From: Aphis gossypii
Taxonomy: Eukaryota > Arthropoda > Insecta > Hemiptera > Aphididae
Assembly: GCF_020184175.1 (NCBI RefSeq)
Contig: NC_065533.1
Coordinates: 59,930,351-59,994,350 of the forward strand
Length of the DNA: 64,000 nt
Direction: 5' to 3'
Shown here: piece by piece, positions 1 through 12,511 of the stretch
Layout of the letters: every line of letters starts with the position of its first letter
Numbering within the stretch: position 1 is the first letter of the stretch
Program-made: the position numbers and the translations under genes
The notes under the pieces: generated by a model
Database searches by the model: none
What the model was told of the DNA's origin: nothing
Seen by the model: the letters and a program-made list of their open reading frames with translations, nothing else

Positions 1-3000
1 TATATGGTGGGCGGATTCATAGTTATATTCACTCGGTTTGCGATAGCGTACGTGCGTTGTACACTACAACTATCCACGGACTTGCGAGTGGGAGTAAAAG
101 GGTCGCACCGCAACCACCCTCAAAACGTAGATACGGTGGGACCAGGAAAAATTGGTCGAGGAATTCTATACTAGTTTCATTTTTATGTGAATAAAGATAG
201 TAATGTAAAGTTTATAGAAACCTAATATTTATTATTTTTGTACATAATTATTGAGATGAAATAATATACATTTTTCCACCCAAAAATCATAATATAATAA
301 AATAACTGATAACATATGATACTACTATTACCTAGTTACTATATAAAATAAAATATAATATTATTTAATTGTAGCTTCTAAATATAATAAATTAATTTAA
401 GTATAGTTTAAAAGAATATTCAAGAAATTTTAGCACTTTTTTTTTTAATCGTTGTTTAATTTTAGTGCTCTAAATAAAGATAGCTATGTATTTTTAAATA
501 AAACGGGAAAAATATATGTATGCAAAATTAGTTTATGTTTTAATAATTGGTTAATGTTGAGTACTATAAAAATTAAAATATTTTCTTATTAAATATGTTA
601 GTTTATAAATTAAGAGTAGTCTAAATGAATTAATATGAACTAAAATAAAATATTATGACTTATAAAAAAATATATTATTTATGTTTAAAAAAAAACAGAG
701 TACCTACTTACATCAGACGTATTATACGTCTTGGCTTATTTCCTTATAGATTATGTCTCTGTTTATTGTTATGGATGTATTAAAGTTATAAATCAATGTA
801 TACAAAATAAAAAATTAATTTTGAGCGAGCAATTTTTTTTAAATTTTTTTTATCAGTACATAAATCTTTATACTTGAAAGGTTGAACCATTTTCAAGTAT
901 TAACAATTAATATGTTTATACCGAGTTATAGGTATCTTGGTAATAGGTACTGTATAACGTTGTGCAAATAGGTTAAAGGTAAATAAAATTATTACAAATT
1001 AATATAAATATTTTGAAAATTGTGCATATGATAGTATAAGTCGAGGTGCAAAGTTTCAAGTTTTCACAGCTGTTAATTTTTTTTTTTTTTTAAATACCGA
1101 AAAAGTTACAGTTTTAGGGAATAGTTGTTATTTTTGCTTGTTCTCCGATTTCGAGAAATTTTGAATTTCAAAATATGTTTATGAAAAAAAAAGTGTTAGT
1201 ATAAATATATTTTTGGTAGGTGGTTTAGGTTAATACTCATAATTTTCAGTCTCGTAAGAACAACTTATGTAAAAACTTAAAAGGAATTCAGTTTTATATG
1301 AACACTTTTTTTAAATCATAATGAATCCTCAGCTTCAAGAAGTATCGACCAACACAAAAACCGATACCGAAACAATAATGAGTGAAATCCCCAGGCACCG
1401 GTCGTAATTTCAGTCGCAAATGACAATATACCCGCAATAATGTCTGTTATACGTCGGTCGAAAGGATTATTCTTGTTTATTGTGTACAACGGATTCGAAA
1501 GAAAAATCTAAACCAGAATATTGTGATTACCATCACTGCCTCGGCTCTATATGCAGTGTCGGGTGTGTACGTATATACACGTATATATAATAACCTTCTG
1601 TTTCGGAGTCATACAAACGATGAGTGGAGTGTACACGTAATACGCCACGATCAGCTGAGTGTAGTGTAAAGGGCATGTTCAAACAGTAAACATTTGAATG
1701 TTTGACTACGTTTCATTTCAAACGATACGTATATGATGCATTATAACCGCGGTTTATTGCTGTTGGTGAATAAACGAGTAAAATCACGTAGCGTCCGAGC
1801 GATGCTGCGGAAAATAGACGCGGTACCTGTCTGTGTGACATGGCTGTATAATATAAACTTCCCACCGACTATATTCAGACGAAGAGAATATTATTAAATA
1901 CGTGTTATTCCGTAGTGGCCCGAGGGTTTTCAGGTGATTCTGTCACGGTTATTAATTTTTTTTTTTTTTAAATTCATAAAAATAAAAACGTATCGTAGCG
2001 TGAAATGGGTGACATCCTTCACTCCACCATCGTACTCAGTACTGTAACACGTTGTGTGCGAACCTAATATATATTATAAATCGTTTCTTAATCATTATAC
2101 TATAATTCGCGTGTTTTATTTTAATAAGCAATGGGCAGGCGTTTAAAAGTAACGCCACCGTCAATCATCAGAAGTGAGTTGAAACTTAAAATAAAGCATA
2201 CAATTGACAATATCGTGAGACGAACGAAGTACTAACAGTGTTGTTATATGGCATATCACAATAAGTAAGATTTATGAAGACATAAAACATATTTAGATTA
2301 TTATATTCCTTATACTTAGTGAAAGATAATTAAAAAAAACTTAGACGGGATGACAATAAATATAAATTACCTATTAATATTGTAGGTACTGAAAGTGATT
2401 TAACTCTGGTTATTAATAACTATGATTATTTAATTATTGTAATGTCAATTATCTATTGATAATTGATATAAGTTGGTACAATCTAAAAATAAAATAAAAC
2501 TATTGTAGATAGTATTAAATATTTATTAATATTAAAATTATATAAAATAAATAAATTTAAATATTAATGATATAACTTACTCAAGCTATTAAACTTAGGT
2601 TTGGTAATTATATTATATTCAAATTATGTTACTGAAAAGACACGACATCGGTAATTAGTCAATGTGTTGTATTATTATTATTATAAGGTTATTAAGATTT
2701 TGATTTAAAAAAGCTTCCTGGAGAATGTTCACAATTTTATTTCTTATAGTTACAAATTGCATCCAGTAGTCATTTAACTGTTTTCATGTCGTATAAAATA
2801 TTTTGCTTCAAAACTTGTACTTACATTATTTTAACAACTCAATATGTTTTTTTAGATAAGTTACTAAGACTTAATAATACTTTTTTTAAAGTGTTTATAG
2901 TTAATACATAGAAACTATTGTATAGATCGACAGTATGTGTAGATAGATCCTCATCGAGGGCAATCTATTTATTTTAATTTATTTGTCAAGTTTTTAATAC

Positions 3001-3399
3001 GTTTCAGAAGCCGCATTCCAGCTGATGATTCTATAGTCTATACGATATAATTAATTTGACGGTAGCCATGTTAACTGTACTGGTTTTTCTCCTATTCGAG
3101 ATATTTTGTAGCTCTCTAAATGGGTGAAATATTGCCCTAACTTTATTTGAAACTAGATTTATATTATGTTCTACCTATAGCATGTCACTACACATTTTTA
3201 TACTTCAATATTTTGTGTACTTATTTATCATAATTTTTTTTACAAAATTTAATTTTCTGCGTAAAATAGGGGTCATGTAAGCAGATAGATTCTATATTTA
3301 GTGGAATACCTGTTATCTGTTAGGGATTGAAATAAAATACAAGATTTATTTGAATTTAAAATAGATTATTTTCTGCTAACTATAACCATACAGTATAAG
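1..3399. other. AT-rich non-coding stretch with a GC-elevated pocket
   Basis: No open frame of convincing length or composition is visible on either strand. The first ~170 bases and the stretch at about 1320-2060 are clearly richer in G, C and CpG than the surroundings and contain fewer A/T homopolymers. Such pockets in an insect intergenic or intronic background can be regulatory DNA or untranslated exons, but I see no splice site or motif that decides. The rest is A/T runs and simple AT sequence. Confidence 0.5.
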
Positions 3400-3780
3400 A
3401 ATTAAATTCGATTTGATAGTGTGATTAGTTCCGTTCCAGTTGTCAACGTAACTTATGAGAACCGCATCGTCTGCATAGCATGCGATTTTACTCTTATGAG
3501 GGATTGGGAAAACGTGGCTCATTTGTATGTTAAATAGTATTGGTGATAGAGGTTCTTTGAGGTATACCAGACGAGACTATTTCCTCATCACTTAAGATGC
3601 CTCTTATTTTTACCTATTATTTTATAATATATAAATAAGACATTTAACCAAATAAGTGCAGATGATTTGATTCCTACTACTTGTTCTAGATTATGAATAA
3701 GAATATTATTATTATATCGTGAGCTTTTGCAAGTTCTAATTGGTTTAAGTAAATTATGATACATTTTATTTTTATCTAAG
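3400..3780 (-). pseudogene. Decayed non-LTR retrotransposon (LINE) reverse transcriptase fragment
   Basis: Read on the minus strand, this holds the palm region of a LINE-type reverse transcriptase, the enzyme that copies element RNA into DNA at the target site. The order of motifs is right for the family: a GIK-x-x-ALIWL-like segment (about 3670-3690), GIPQR (about 3560), then in another frame PLSPILFNI and, at 3463-3480, CYADDA, the YxDD box carrying the two catalytic aspartates. The step from GIPQR to PLSPILFNI needs a frameshift, and an in-frame stop precedes GIPQR, so it is dead. Only roughly 120 codons of a protein normally many hundreds long remain. The motif set resembles the Jockey/I/R1 group; I cannot assign a clade. 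Seen: motifs and breaks. Known: family motif order. Confidence 0.75.
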
Positions 3781-3984
3781 GATTTATTTATTGAACTAGT
3801 TATTTTGGAAATATAATACGATTAGCAAAATCGTAATGAATTTTTTTTTTTAGTCATACGCAAATCAGCTAGTTTAATTCTAACATCATTTATTCTATAT
3901 ATTTTCAACAATTGTATTCGATTATTTTATTTATTTACGATTCTTATTTCATTGTAATAAATCTATTTAATAGTAAGTTTTAAT

Positions 3985-4012
3985 AATAATAATAATAATT
4001 ATTATTATTATT
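3985..4012. repeat. Perfect AAT/ATT palindrome
   Basis: Runs of AAT followed directly by ATT give two 14-base arms that are exact reverse complements with no spacer, so the strand can fold into a hairpin. It is a microsatellite that has become palindromic; no function is implied. Confidence 0.85.
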
Positions 4013-4099
4013 TATTTTAATTAAAATCTAACAATCACAAACAAATTTGATTTTAGTTTTAAAGCCTACAGTGGAAACTTATACAGTATATAGTTACAC

Positions 4100-4680
4100 G
4101 TTAAATGTTTACACATCTCGAGTAAAAACTCTTTGCATAATACATTGCTTATGGTTTCATTCCTGTCATGTTTCGCGTAGGAAGTTACTCACACTTTAGT
4201 TAATCGCACTACTTTGCGACAGTCTCCGATTCAGCAGTCTGCACTCTGCAGTCGACCGTTAAACCTATTTTTATCATTATTTAGTCTCAAGTTGGAATCT
4301 TAGGGCTGCGTTACTGCGTTTAATGAGATACCTAAATTATTCTCGGTCCATTCACTGCCGACTTTTCAATTTAACAATGTACAATACCTACATAAATATA
4401 CATTATACACGTATATTAATATATTATATTATTATGAGGCAAGTTCAATATACATATTATAATACTCCCGAGTTCGACGTAAACGTGTTAAACTATTACA
4501 CAACTATTCCGCATAATATAATATTGCAATATTACAATTAATAGCTCATTCGAGCAATTTATTGCACGAACCGTCGGTAAACATTACGAATAAGCAAAGG
4601 CAGCACCCACGCGAATCACTTATACACAGCGTAAGTATATAGGTCGGGGGTAACCAGGACGGGCAAGCGTAGTCGGGCTG
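4100..4680 (+). other. GC-elevated pocket ending near a consensus splice donor
   Basis: This block has more G/C and CpG than its flanks, including a CAGTC-rich segment at about 4216-4255. At 4631 there is GTAAGTAT, an excellent match to the 5' splice-site consensus, preceded by CACAGC. A short open frame (4323-4541) lies inside but is A/T-biased and unlike any protein I know. It could be an untranslated exon of a plus-strand transcript with its 3' edge at 4630; a chance donor in intergenic DNA is equally possible. Confidence 0.25.
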
Positions 4681-5584
4681 CAATTTAAATGTCATTACTT
4701 AAAATCGTAAAAAAACATCGTTAGCTGTCAAATTGTTGGATTTAAATTAAAAAAAAAAAAAATTAAAACAATCTTAGGTACGTTTGTAGACTAAAAACTA
4801 TTTCATTGTTATTTCGTCGGGAAAAGAATATATTTTAAAATCAAGGTTGGTACTACAATAATATCTTAATTTCTCCAACAATTTTCTTTTAATCACGCTG
4901 TAACAAAACTACCGATAAAGTAAAAAAAAAAAAAACGACCTCTACAAAAAAATATTAACAACATATAAACTCGGTTTCTAATCAATATCTTGTGCGAGTT
5001 GTGTTACTATTGAAACTATTTTTCGCAAAATGTATTCACAGAAAAAGATAAAAAGAATATATACCACAGTATATACTGCTAGAATTAAAATCTAAAAAAA
5101 ATTTAGCAATACAGTGGTACATCGCTTTTTGTGTCAAAAATGAGTAAAGAACTTTTTTTGAAATATCGTCGGTTGATAACATACGTTTGGTCCTTCAAAA
5201 GCTAAATCAAATTATAAAATATTATTTTATAAAAGTTCCTAAATCTATCAAAAATGTCGTTTCACGTTTGGAATATTAATTATCTATAGGTAGGTACGCG
5301 CGATGACGTATATTATAATCTATGGTTTTTATTTTCCGAATGGCATCGAAATATTACTAAAGTCGATTATAACAATAACGGATGTGTACAGCTGTAAATA
5401 TAGATCTTTTCCGGTTTTCACTGATTTTGCGATTTTTCGGATGCTATAACCTTTTGTTACATAAGTTTGCGACATCCGTGTTCCGTTTCCGATTCTGCGA
5501 TGCGAAACTTTACGCAGCGATACTTCAACACGAAAAAGATTTTATGCATATATACATACATACAAAAATATTATGTCATATATG

Positions 5585-5602
5585 TATATATATATATATA
5601 TA
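5585..5602. repeat. TA dinucleotide microsatellite
   Basis: Uninterrupted TA repeat of about nine units, flanked by similar ATG/TAT-rich sequence. Confidence 0.9.
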
Positions 5603-8600
5603 CGTTTAAAAAAACATTTTGCGCACTCGCGCAAACACACACAAACATTGTTAGATACTTGGAATCCAAACGCAGTAAGTAGCTGTACACGAAAAGTGTA
5701 TCCGCAATATTTTTCAATATACTTTACTACACATTATTATATTTTTGGGTCGTTTCACTTCATTCATTTCACGCTCAGGTTTTTTGTATTATACAAAAAT
5801 ATATCATCAATACGTATTGTATAATATTGTTCCGGTGTGAGTTTGCAGTATCAGCTGTTCAGAATTTTCAAACAAAGGTTTCGAAAAGTGTATAGTGCGC
5901 TGTATAGTAATAATACTGTTATTATAATACTTTTTAGTTGGATACGAATTTTGTTAAACGCTAAGTTATGCTATAATATTTATTACATATTCCGAATAAA
6001 GATAATTATGCGTAGTTTATATATTGTAGTATAAATAAAACATATGCCGTTTATCGTATATTATAATCGTTAACCATTATAATACCTAAATCATATACTC
6101 ATCGAAAATTGAACTTAAAGCCTACTTTGAACTGATTTTTGAAATTCACGTTACATCACGATATAGATAAGTAAAGAGATTCTTACGTATATTGACAGGA
6201 AATATAATATTTTTAAATAGAAACAAATTAAATCATCATATGAGCAATATAAAATATGACGTATTATAAAAATTCACGAATTGGTTATAAACATGAATAT
6301 ATCTTGGATGGATAATAAAAATGTCCATTTTTCAAAAAAAAAATATCGGTAGTCTTAGTTTATTATTTTAACTTGAAATGTATTTTTCTCTTTTTTCACA
6401 AAAAGGTGTTTACTCTAATATTGATTTTAAAAAGTAAAGTGTACTCGACGATTTAAATGTTTATTAATATATAAACACTCTTTGTTTACTACTAACATCA
6501 GTTTCAATAATCGAATACCTATATAATTTAAAAAATAAATCGTTCTGCTGTACCATAGTTTAGTATATAAATCATTGTGTACAATATATGAAATATAAAT
6601 TAAACTTACCTGTAATCTATGTATTCTTTGAAAAGACGAATAGTTTTTTTTTTTTATATATTTATACTGCTATTAGAGTGATTTAATTTATTTTAAACTG
6701 TAGGATGAATCCCTATTTTCTAAATATTGCATTTGAAAATGTTTTTGCGCGTATATAAATAATAATTTAAGTATAAAATGTCAAGTACTCAAATAAAATT
6801 TAAAATAAAAAAATATCACAAAATAACTAAAATCTATATTCTCTGTTTAAATATTTAATTTCATTTAAATTTGAATAATAAATGTCAATAAAAAATATAT
6901 CTATTTTTAAATTATTTGATTTCATAATAAACTTATTGTATTTGGCCTCCTTAACTACAAAAAAGGAACATTTTAATATTTTTAAAATTATAATTATTTT
7001 CGTGATTTTGTCAAAATGTTAATTACTTATGATTTAAAAAAAAATTGTGACTTTATGTTAAATTTCCAAACTTTCTGGGATATCAAAATTAATTCAAATA
7101 AACTAAAAAATTAAAAATTTCAAATATGATAGCACAAAAATTTCAGTTTTTTTATTTTTTCAAATTTTTTTAAAATGAATTTATGTATTTTTAATTTTAA
7201 CCCTCTACTTTTTCCAAAAAAGTAGCAAATTGATCTAATTTTTTATCAAAAATCACTCCAAAATTTAGGTAAGCATTTTTACTGTCCCAAAAAATGATTA
7301 TGGCAAGAATAAAAAACACGCATTATTGTAAAATCAAAAAATATATCACTAATATACATTTTAAATATTATCTTGTATTTATTTTGTTAGGGGTAATGTT
7401 TTTTATTTTTACGCATATACAATTCTAATATGGTCAATATGAAAATAACGAGATTAAATCTGGACTATATATTATCTAAAAACGGGACAAAATGCATCCC
7501 GTTTGGAGTTGTATGGAGCAATAAATAAAAATATTAAAAATAAAAATGCATTTGATTGAAAATGACTATTTGACAAACTCAATTCAGATATATAAGTATG
7601 AAGTTCCATTGTAATTTAGGAATTATATATTTCTAATTTTTTTATACATCATATTATTGAAATAATTTCATATTATGATTATTGTAAATAAGTAAAAAAA
7701 AATCAAATGCTTAAAGCAAATTAAATAAAACAATTATTATTGGCAAATATATGTACCTACAAATAAAGCTTATATAATATATAAACATAAAAACTGTATT
7801 CAAATTTTAAACAAATATATATTTCATGACATTTTCAAACACTTATCACGATGGATCTCATTTAAAAAAAAATTGTATGTACAGAGACGTTCTTTAAATG
7901 GAATATTAAATGAATTATCTAAAAATTTGAAAACATGGTCTTTAAGAAAATTCACTTAGAATAAAAAAATTCTAAAAATCAGCAATATAAAATAATACGG
8001 ATACATTATAATATTATGTAATATAAGTGTATGCATACTATGTAAAGTAATTTATTGTAATTTATTGTAATAATGTATTATTTTTATATTTGTTTTCCAG
8101 TACGCAATAAATGCCTGTAAATTGGATTTAAATCGTTTTTTAATGATATTTCAGTTTAACGAATAACATACCTAAGATATTAAAATAATGTAATAGATTG
8201 AAGTTCCAATTTACAATAGTTCTTTTTGTTTTTATTGTTTTTCATCCCACGACGTTAAAATATATTATTTATTAATTTGTAAGGAAACGAAGAAATATAC
8301 CTACTTTACTTATAAAGAATCTTACGAACATACAATATCACATTTTTATTTTGAGCTACTTTTACTACATAGGGATAACTATAACTTATAACTCATAACT
8401 ATGAGATATGAATATGCCATATATGTGATAGTCACAAGTTCTAATTATACAATGTCATGTAGAGATGGATATATTCAATTTGTAACGCGTTATCAGCATT
8501 TGGTTAGTTGCGTGGCAAATACAAATAGGTAAGGGATTTACAAATCTAGGGCGTTATCAACTCACACTATGTCAAATTTTTGCAAATTATAATCTATACT

Positions 8601-8613
8601 TAAAAAAAGGGTA

Positions 8614-8637
8614 TGTGTGTGTGTTTGTGTGTGTGTG
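8614..8637. repeat. TG dinucleotide microsatellite
   Basis: TG repeat interrupted once by TTT. It is followed by a near-palindromic ACCGGTCGACTGGT at 8643. Confidence 0.9.
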
Positions 8638-9545
8638 CGATCACCGGTCGACTGGTCGGTAGTAGGTCTGTGTACCAAGTTTCTAATGACACTATTGAAC
8701 TTTTTAAACATTTTTTTTCCACAAAGTTGTTTGAAATACTTCATCGAGTATCTCCATTTCACCTTTTTTCATTTTTTTTCTAAGGAGAGTAGAGGAGAGA
8801 ATATATTGTATTTATTTTATTTTTGTTTAGGCGAAAAATTTGAATAATTTTAAGATTTTTAAAAACATAAAAAATATAATATATATTATATATAAGTAAT
8901 CGCATTTAAATTTAGAACTACGTACGAGCGAACCCTTGGAATTCAGCTAATACATATCTATAAATAAAAAAAAAAAATAGTGAATGATTGTGCTTGGGCT
9001 TGAAAGAGAAAATAAATAACTAGTGCGTTGACTGCCTCCTATATATAAATTAAAAAAAATGACCGACCCGGAAATGTATACATGTATTCACATTACACGT
9101 GTATGTTTTTAATTTTTATATACGTGACAGAATTGCCAGTGTGAATATTTAAAATGTTTACTTTAACTATACGCATATATGTATAGTTGATACGTATATT
9201 ACGTATATTACGTAAAATGAAAATATTTAAAACTTCTTACGAGGCAAAACATTAACAAATACAAATAGATTTAATTATATATAATATAAGCGTGTTAGGA
9301 CAAACGCTATTCTTTATAATATGATACAATAATAATGAATATTGTATAAAACAAAAAAATATAATACGTAGTTGAATTACGTATAGGTACTCTAAAAAAT
9401 TGAAAATTACTAAGGCTGTAATAACTATACACAGGGAAGGTAGCTCATAAGGCAGTGGACAAAAAAGTAATACTACAAACAAATGTGTTACAGTCTATAT
9501 TATACACGTATACGCTATCACAGTCATAGCACGTGTAATATTTTC

Positions 9546-9580
9546 TATGCTATTAATTAAAAATTTTAATTAATAGCATA
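9546..9580. repeat. Perfect 35-bp inverted repeat
   Basis: Two exact 17-base arms (9546-9562 and 9564-9580) separated by one A. The left arm reads TATGCTATTAATTAAAA. Unlike the triplet palindromes elsewhere in the window the arms are not a simple repeat, so the symmetry is less easily explained by microsatellite slippage. It could be a cruciform-prone site or the remnant of a palindromic insertion. Confidence 0.9.
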
Positions 9581-10719
9581 ATGAATACTATGGGTACTAT
9601 ACATATATTATCATAGTTTATAGTAATGATTGAAATTGGTTTTACAGTTCGATAGAAGTTCTTAAAATTTAATATAAAAATCGAAAACATTTATTAATAG
9701 ATAATACTCAAAATGTATATTGAAATAAAAAAAAATAAAATCGATAATTTAAACTAAAATAATAAGATTTATGTTAATTATTGTGTATTCTAGTTTCTAA
9801 CCGATGTAAAATAATAAAATAATAATAAAAGTTAAAATTCAACAATAGTTAATCGGTCTATAGTATAACGGTTTATCGCTGGGTAATAACTTGTAGTTGA
9901 AAAATAAAAAAAGTATAAAATGATTATTGCTTATAGATCAGGTCTAGCTAGTTATTATTTTAAATAAATAATAATATAATAATATATCAGTATTGTAAAA
10001 TCATAAATATGTAAAAATGGTATATTACTCGTAAATTGAAATTAAAACCGAAAAATAAAAAAATAATTAGAACACAATATAGTACAATAACAAAAACCAT
10101 GAAATTATAATATCAAAAGATTATATTTAAATGTATACCTATCATACAATCATAATATTGATAAGTGAAATTGTTAGTTTTTAATTCGATTTCAAATTTA
10201 TATGGTGTCTATAATTTATAGTTAAGTTTAAATTAATTAGTTTTTTCTGATTAAAAAAGTTATTCTCAAATTTTCTTCATTGTGATAAGATTTGATATTA
10301 TTTAAATTTAGTTAAATCGAGTTATTTCGTAAATAAATTACTAACTTTTGCAGTCCTCGAGTAAAATTTTGCGACTTGTTTAAAAAAACTGGAGATTTTT
10401 TGTAGCAGAACGTAATTCGTTATTTTGGTCCAAATCGTAATAGGATTCTGGAATCAAAACTATAATTCTATATTAATTATATCCTATAGTTAAAATACAT
10501 TGTATTTATTTATTTATTTCAATTTTCATTCAATAAAATCCATTTTTTTTCAACTGCATATAGTAATAATAATACATACATATTTTTTACATTAATCACG
10601 AAAAAAAGTGGTCATTTACAGTAAAAATAACTTATTTCTATTGAATATTGTTTTAAATAAAATGTATTTATTAATTGCTATACTATTTAATATATGTATA
10701 TACATAAATGTATTCGGGT

Positions 10720-10990
10720 CTCCGAGGGAGTCACATATTAAAAAGGTCACGGAATGCAATAGTTTAAAAAGTTCTGAATACGCTATTTAGGGCTCTTTAT
10801 GCAGTTATTAATCCGGCCCGAACAAATAATTGGCGTTATATTTGTTCAGATTTATAATAACGAGCGTCAGTTGTATAGTATCGGTACCTACAATACAAAA
10901 CTCAACCTTTAGGGACGGTCGTGCGGCTCACGATACGCTTTATTTCGTCTTATAATAGCAAGACATTTCCATTTACTAATGTAAAGGATG
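10720..10990. other. GC-elevated non-coding pocket
   Basis: Distinctly richer in G/C than its flanks, with CpG dinucleotides and homeodomain-type core words (TTAATCC at 10809, TAATTGG at 10826). No open frame stands out. It may be regulatory DNA; the motif words are short and expected by chance in AT-rich sequence. Confidence 0.25.
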
Positions 10991-12430
10991 GCTAAGAGGA
11001 CTATGACGTTTAGTTGAAAATATTTAACATTTCGGAGTAAGTATCTATTAATTTGAATTAAATTAATTTGTTTAATGTTGATTAAAACTTATCACACAAT
11101 AAGGTCGGAATCTACTCATTTATATACGATTGGTATATCGTATATGATGTGTTATATGACGTCAATAATGTAATGCACTAATGAGTAACATTAACGCATT
11201 ATTAATCGGTGATAAATTGACCGAAGGATTTTACATGAGATCGTGAGTTTTTAAATACAGTAATAGTATCTATTCAAGGATGTACAGTTTAAGTCGAGGA
11301 AATAATCTGCAGGAACGTATATATATATATATTATTATAATACTATAAGTAATAGCTTATATTAAAAATGCTCTTTTTGTTCTTGATTTTTTGTACAGGA
11401 ATTTTCATGATAAAATAAATACATTATTATAAGAATTAAAGCATACATAATCTACATATTGATTATATTCGACGGTATGAAAATATTAGAAATATAAGTA
11501 TACCTAAGTAGGAAATAGGTACACCATTAGGTACGGAATAATTATTTAATTTGAATTTGACACAAATATATTTAAGTCAGCCATACTAAAAATATAGTAT
11601 CGTTTATGCCAAGTGATTGTTAATTAATTTTAAAAGAAAAATCAAATAAATACTATAAAAATTTAAATTCGTTTTGAACGATATATCAATATAATATGCT
11701 GATATCGGTAACTTTGTACTACCGATAAAATACTTTTCTATTTATGAAAACTCGCGATTAAAATATTATTACGTATATTTGTATCATGTTACAGAATGTT
11801 TATTTACTTTGCAATATATTTAATTATTCTTTTATATGTTTATAAATTAAAACAAATAGTATGTATGTCAATACTCAATAGTGCTTTGGAAGTGTTCTTC
11901 CGGGAATATTATACACTAGTGTAATCGATGGATGGTTGTGAAGGAACATATATAAACGGGATAGTTAAAAGAAATAAAATTAATCGCTAAAGCCAAATAC
12001 ATCATGATATTATATTGTATTTAAGTACTTTGATTATTATTGCGTTCTTAAATATTATTATTTATTTTCGTATTAAATGTTTAATGCTCAATAATCAATG
12101 CATATTCCTATTTATAATATGATGAATTGATGTAACATTAACTTCCATTCTTTAATATTGAAAGTCATTAACTATTGTCTTAAAATTTAATTTCCTATTG
12201 TATAACCTATTATTGATATTATTTAACATTTGATTAAGAAACTTAAACTATTACTTGGTATTTGTTAAATTATCAGTGAAATTATTGTACTACCATTTTA
12301 ACTATAAATATTTTTTATGTATTCTTAAACATTAGTGGTGTAGGGACTAAAAATATAATATACCTAGTCGAAAAATTGAGAATATTTTCCCTTTATTATC
12401 ATATACTATTTGTTTTGGAAGTCGTAAAAA
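10991..12430. other. AT-rich non-coding stretch
   Basis: Nothing beyond AT-rich sequence, a short TA run near 11322 and scattered A/T homopolymers can be supported here. Confidence 0.5.
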
Positions 12431-12439
12431 CCAACATGT

Positions 12440-12511
12440 ACAAGCTACACAAACACAGTTTTAAGCACGAGTGGTTAGGGAGAACACCATTCCCCAGTAA
12501 ATGCGCCACTG
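12440..12511 (-). mobile_element. Possible hAT-like transposon terminus
   Basis: Read on the minus strand from 12511 the sequence begins CAGTGGCGCATTTACTGGGG. CAGTGGCG followed by ATTTA is typical of hAT superfamily terminal inverted repeats. The block is GC-richer than its surroundings. I could not find a matching opposite end or an 8-bp target duplication, so this is at best a solo or decayed end. Confidence 0.4.

Larger units (their letters stand above)
4681..10700. other. AT-rich non-coding stretch
   Basis: A long gene-free region. It holds a TA microsatellite (5585-5602) inside a slightly GC-richer patch (5390-5690), a TG microsatellite (8614-8637), a long perfect palindrome (9546-9580) and many A/T homopolymers. 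At about 6990-7280 phrases such as TTTTGTCAAAATGTTAA followed by an A-run and TTGTGAC resemble the interior of the inverted-repeat family seen at 53.7-55.0 kb, so a very old copy may be present. No coding evidence. Confidence 0.55.
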
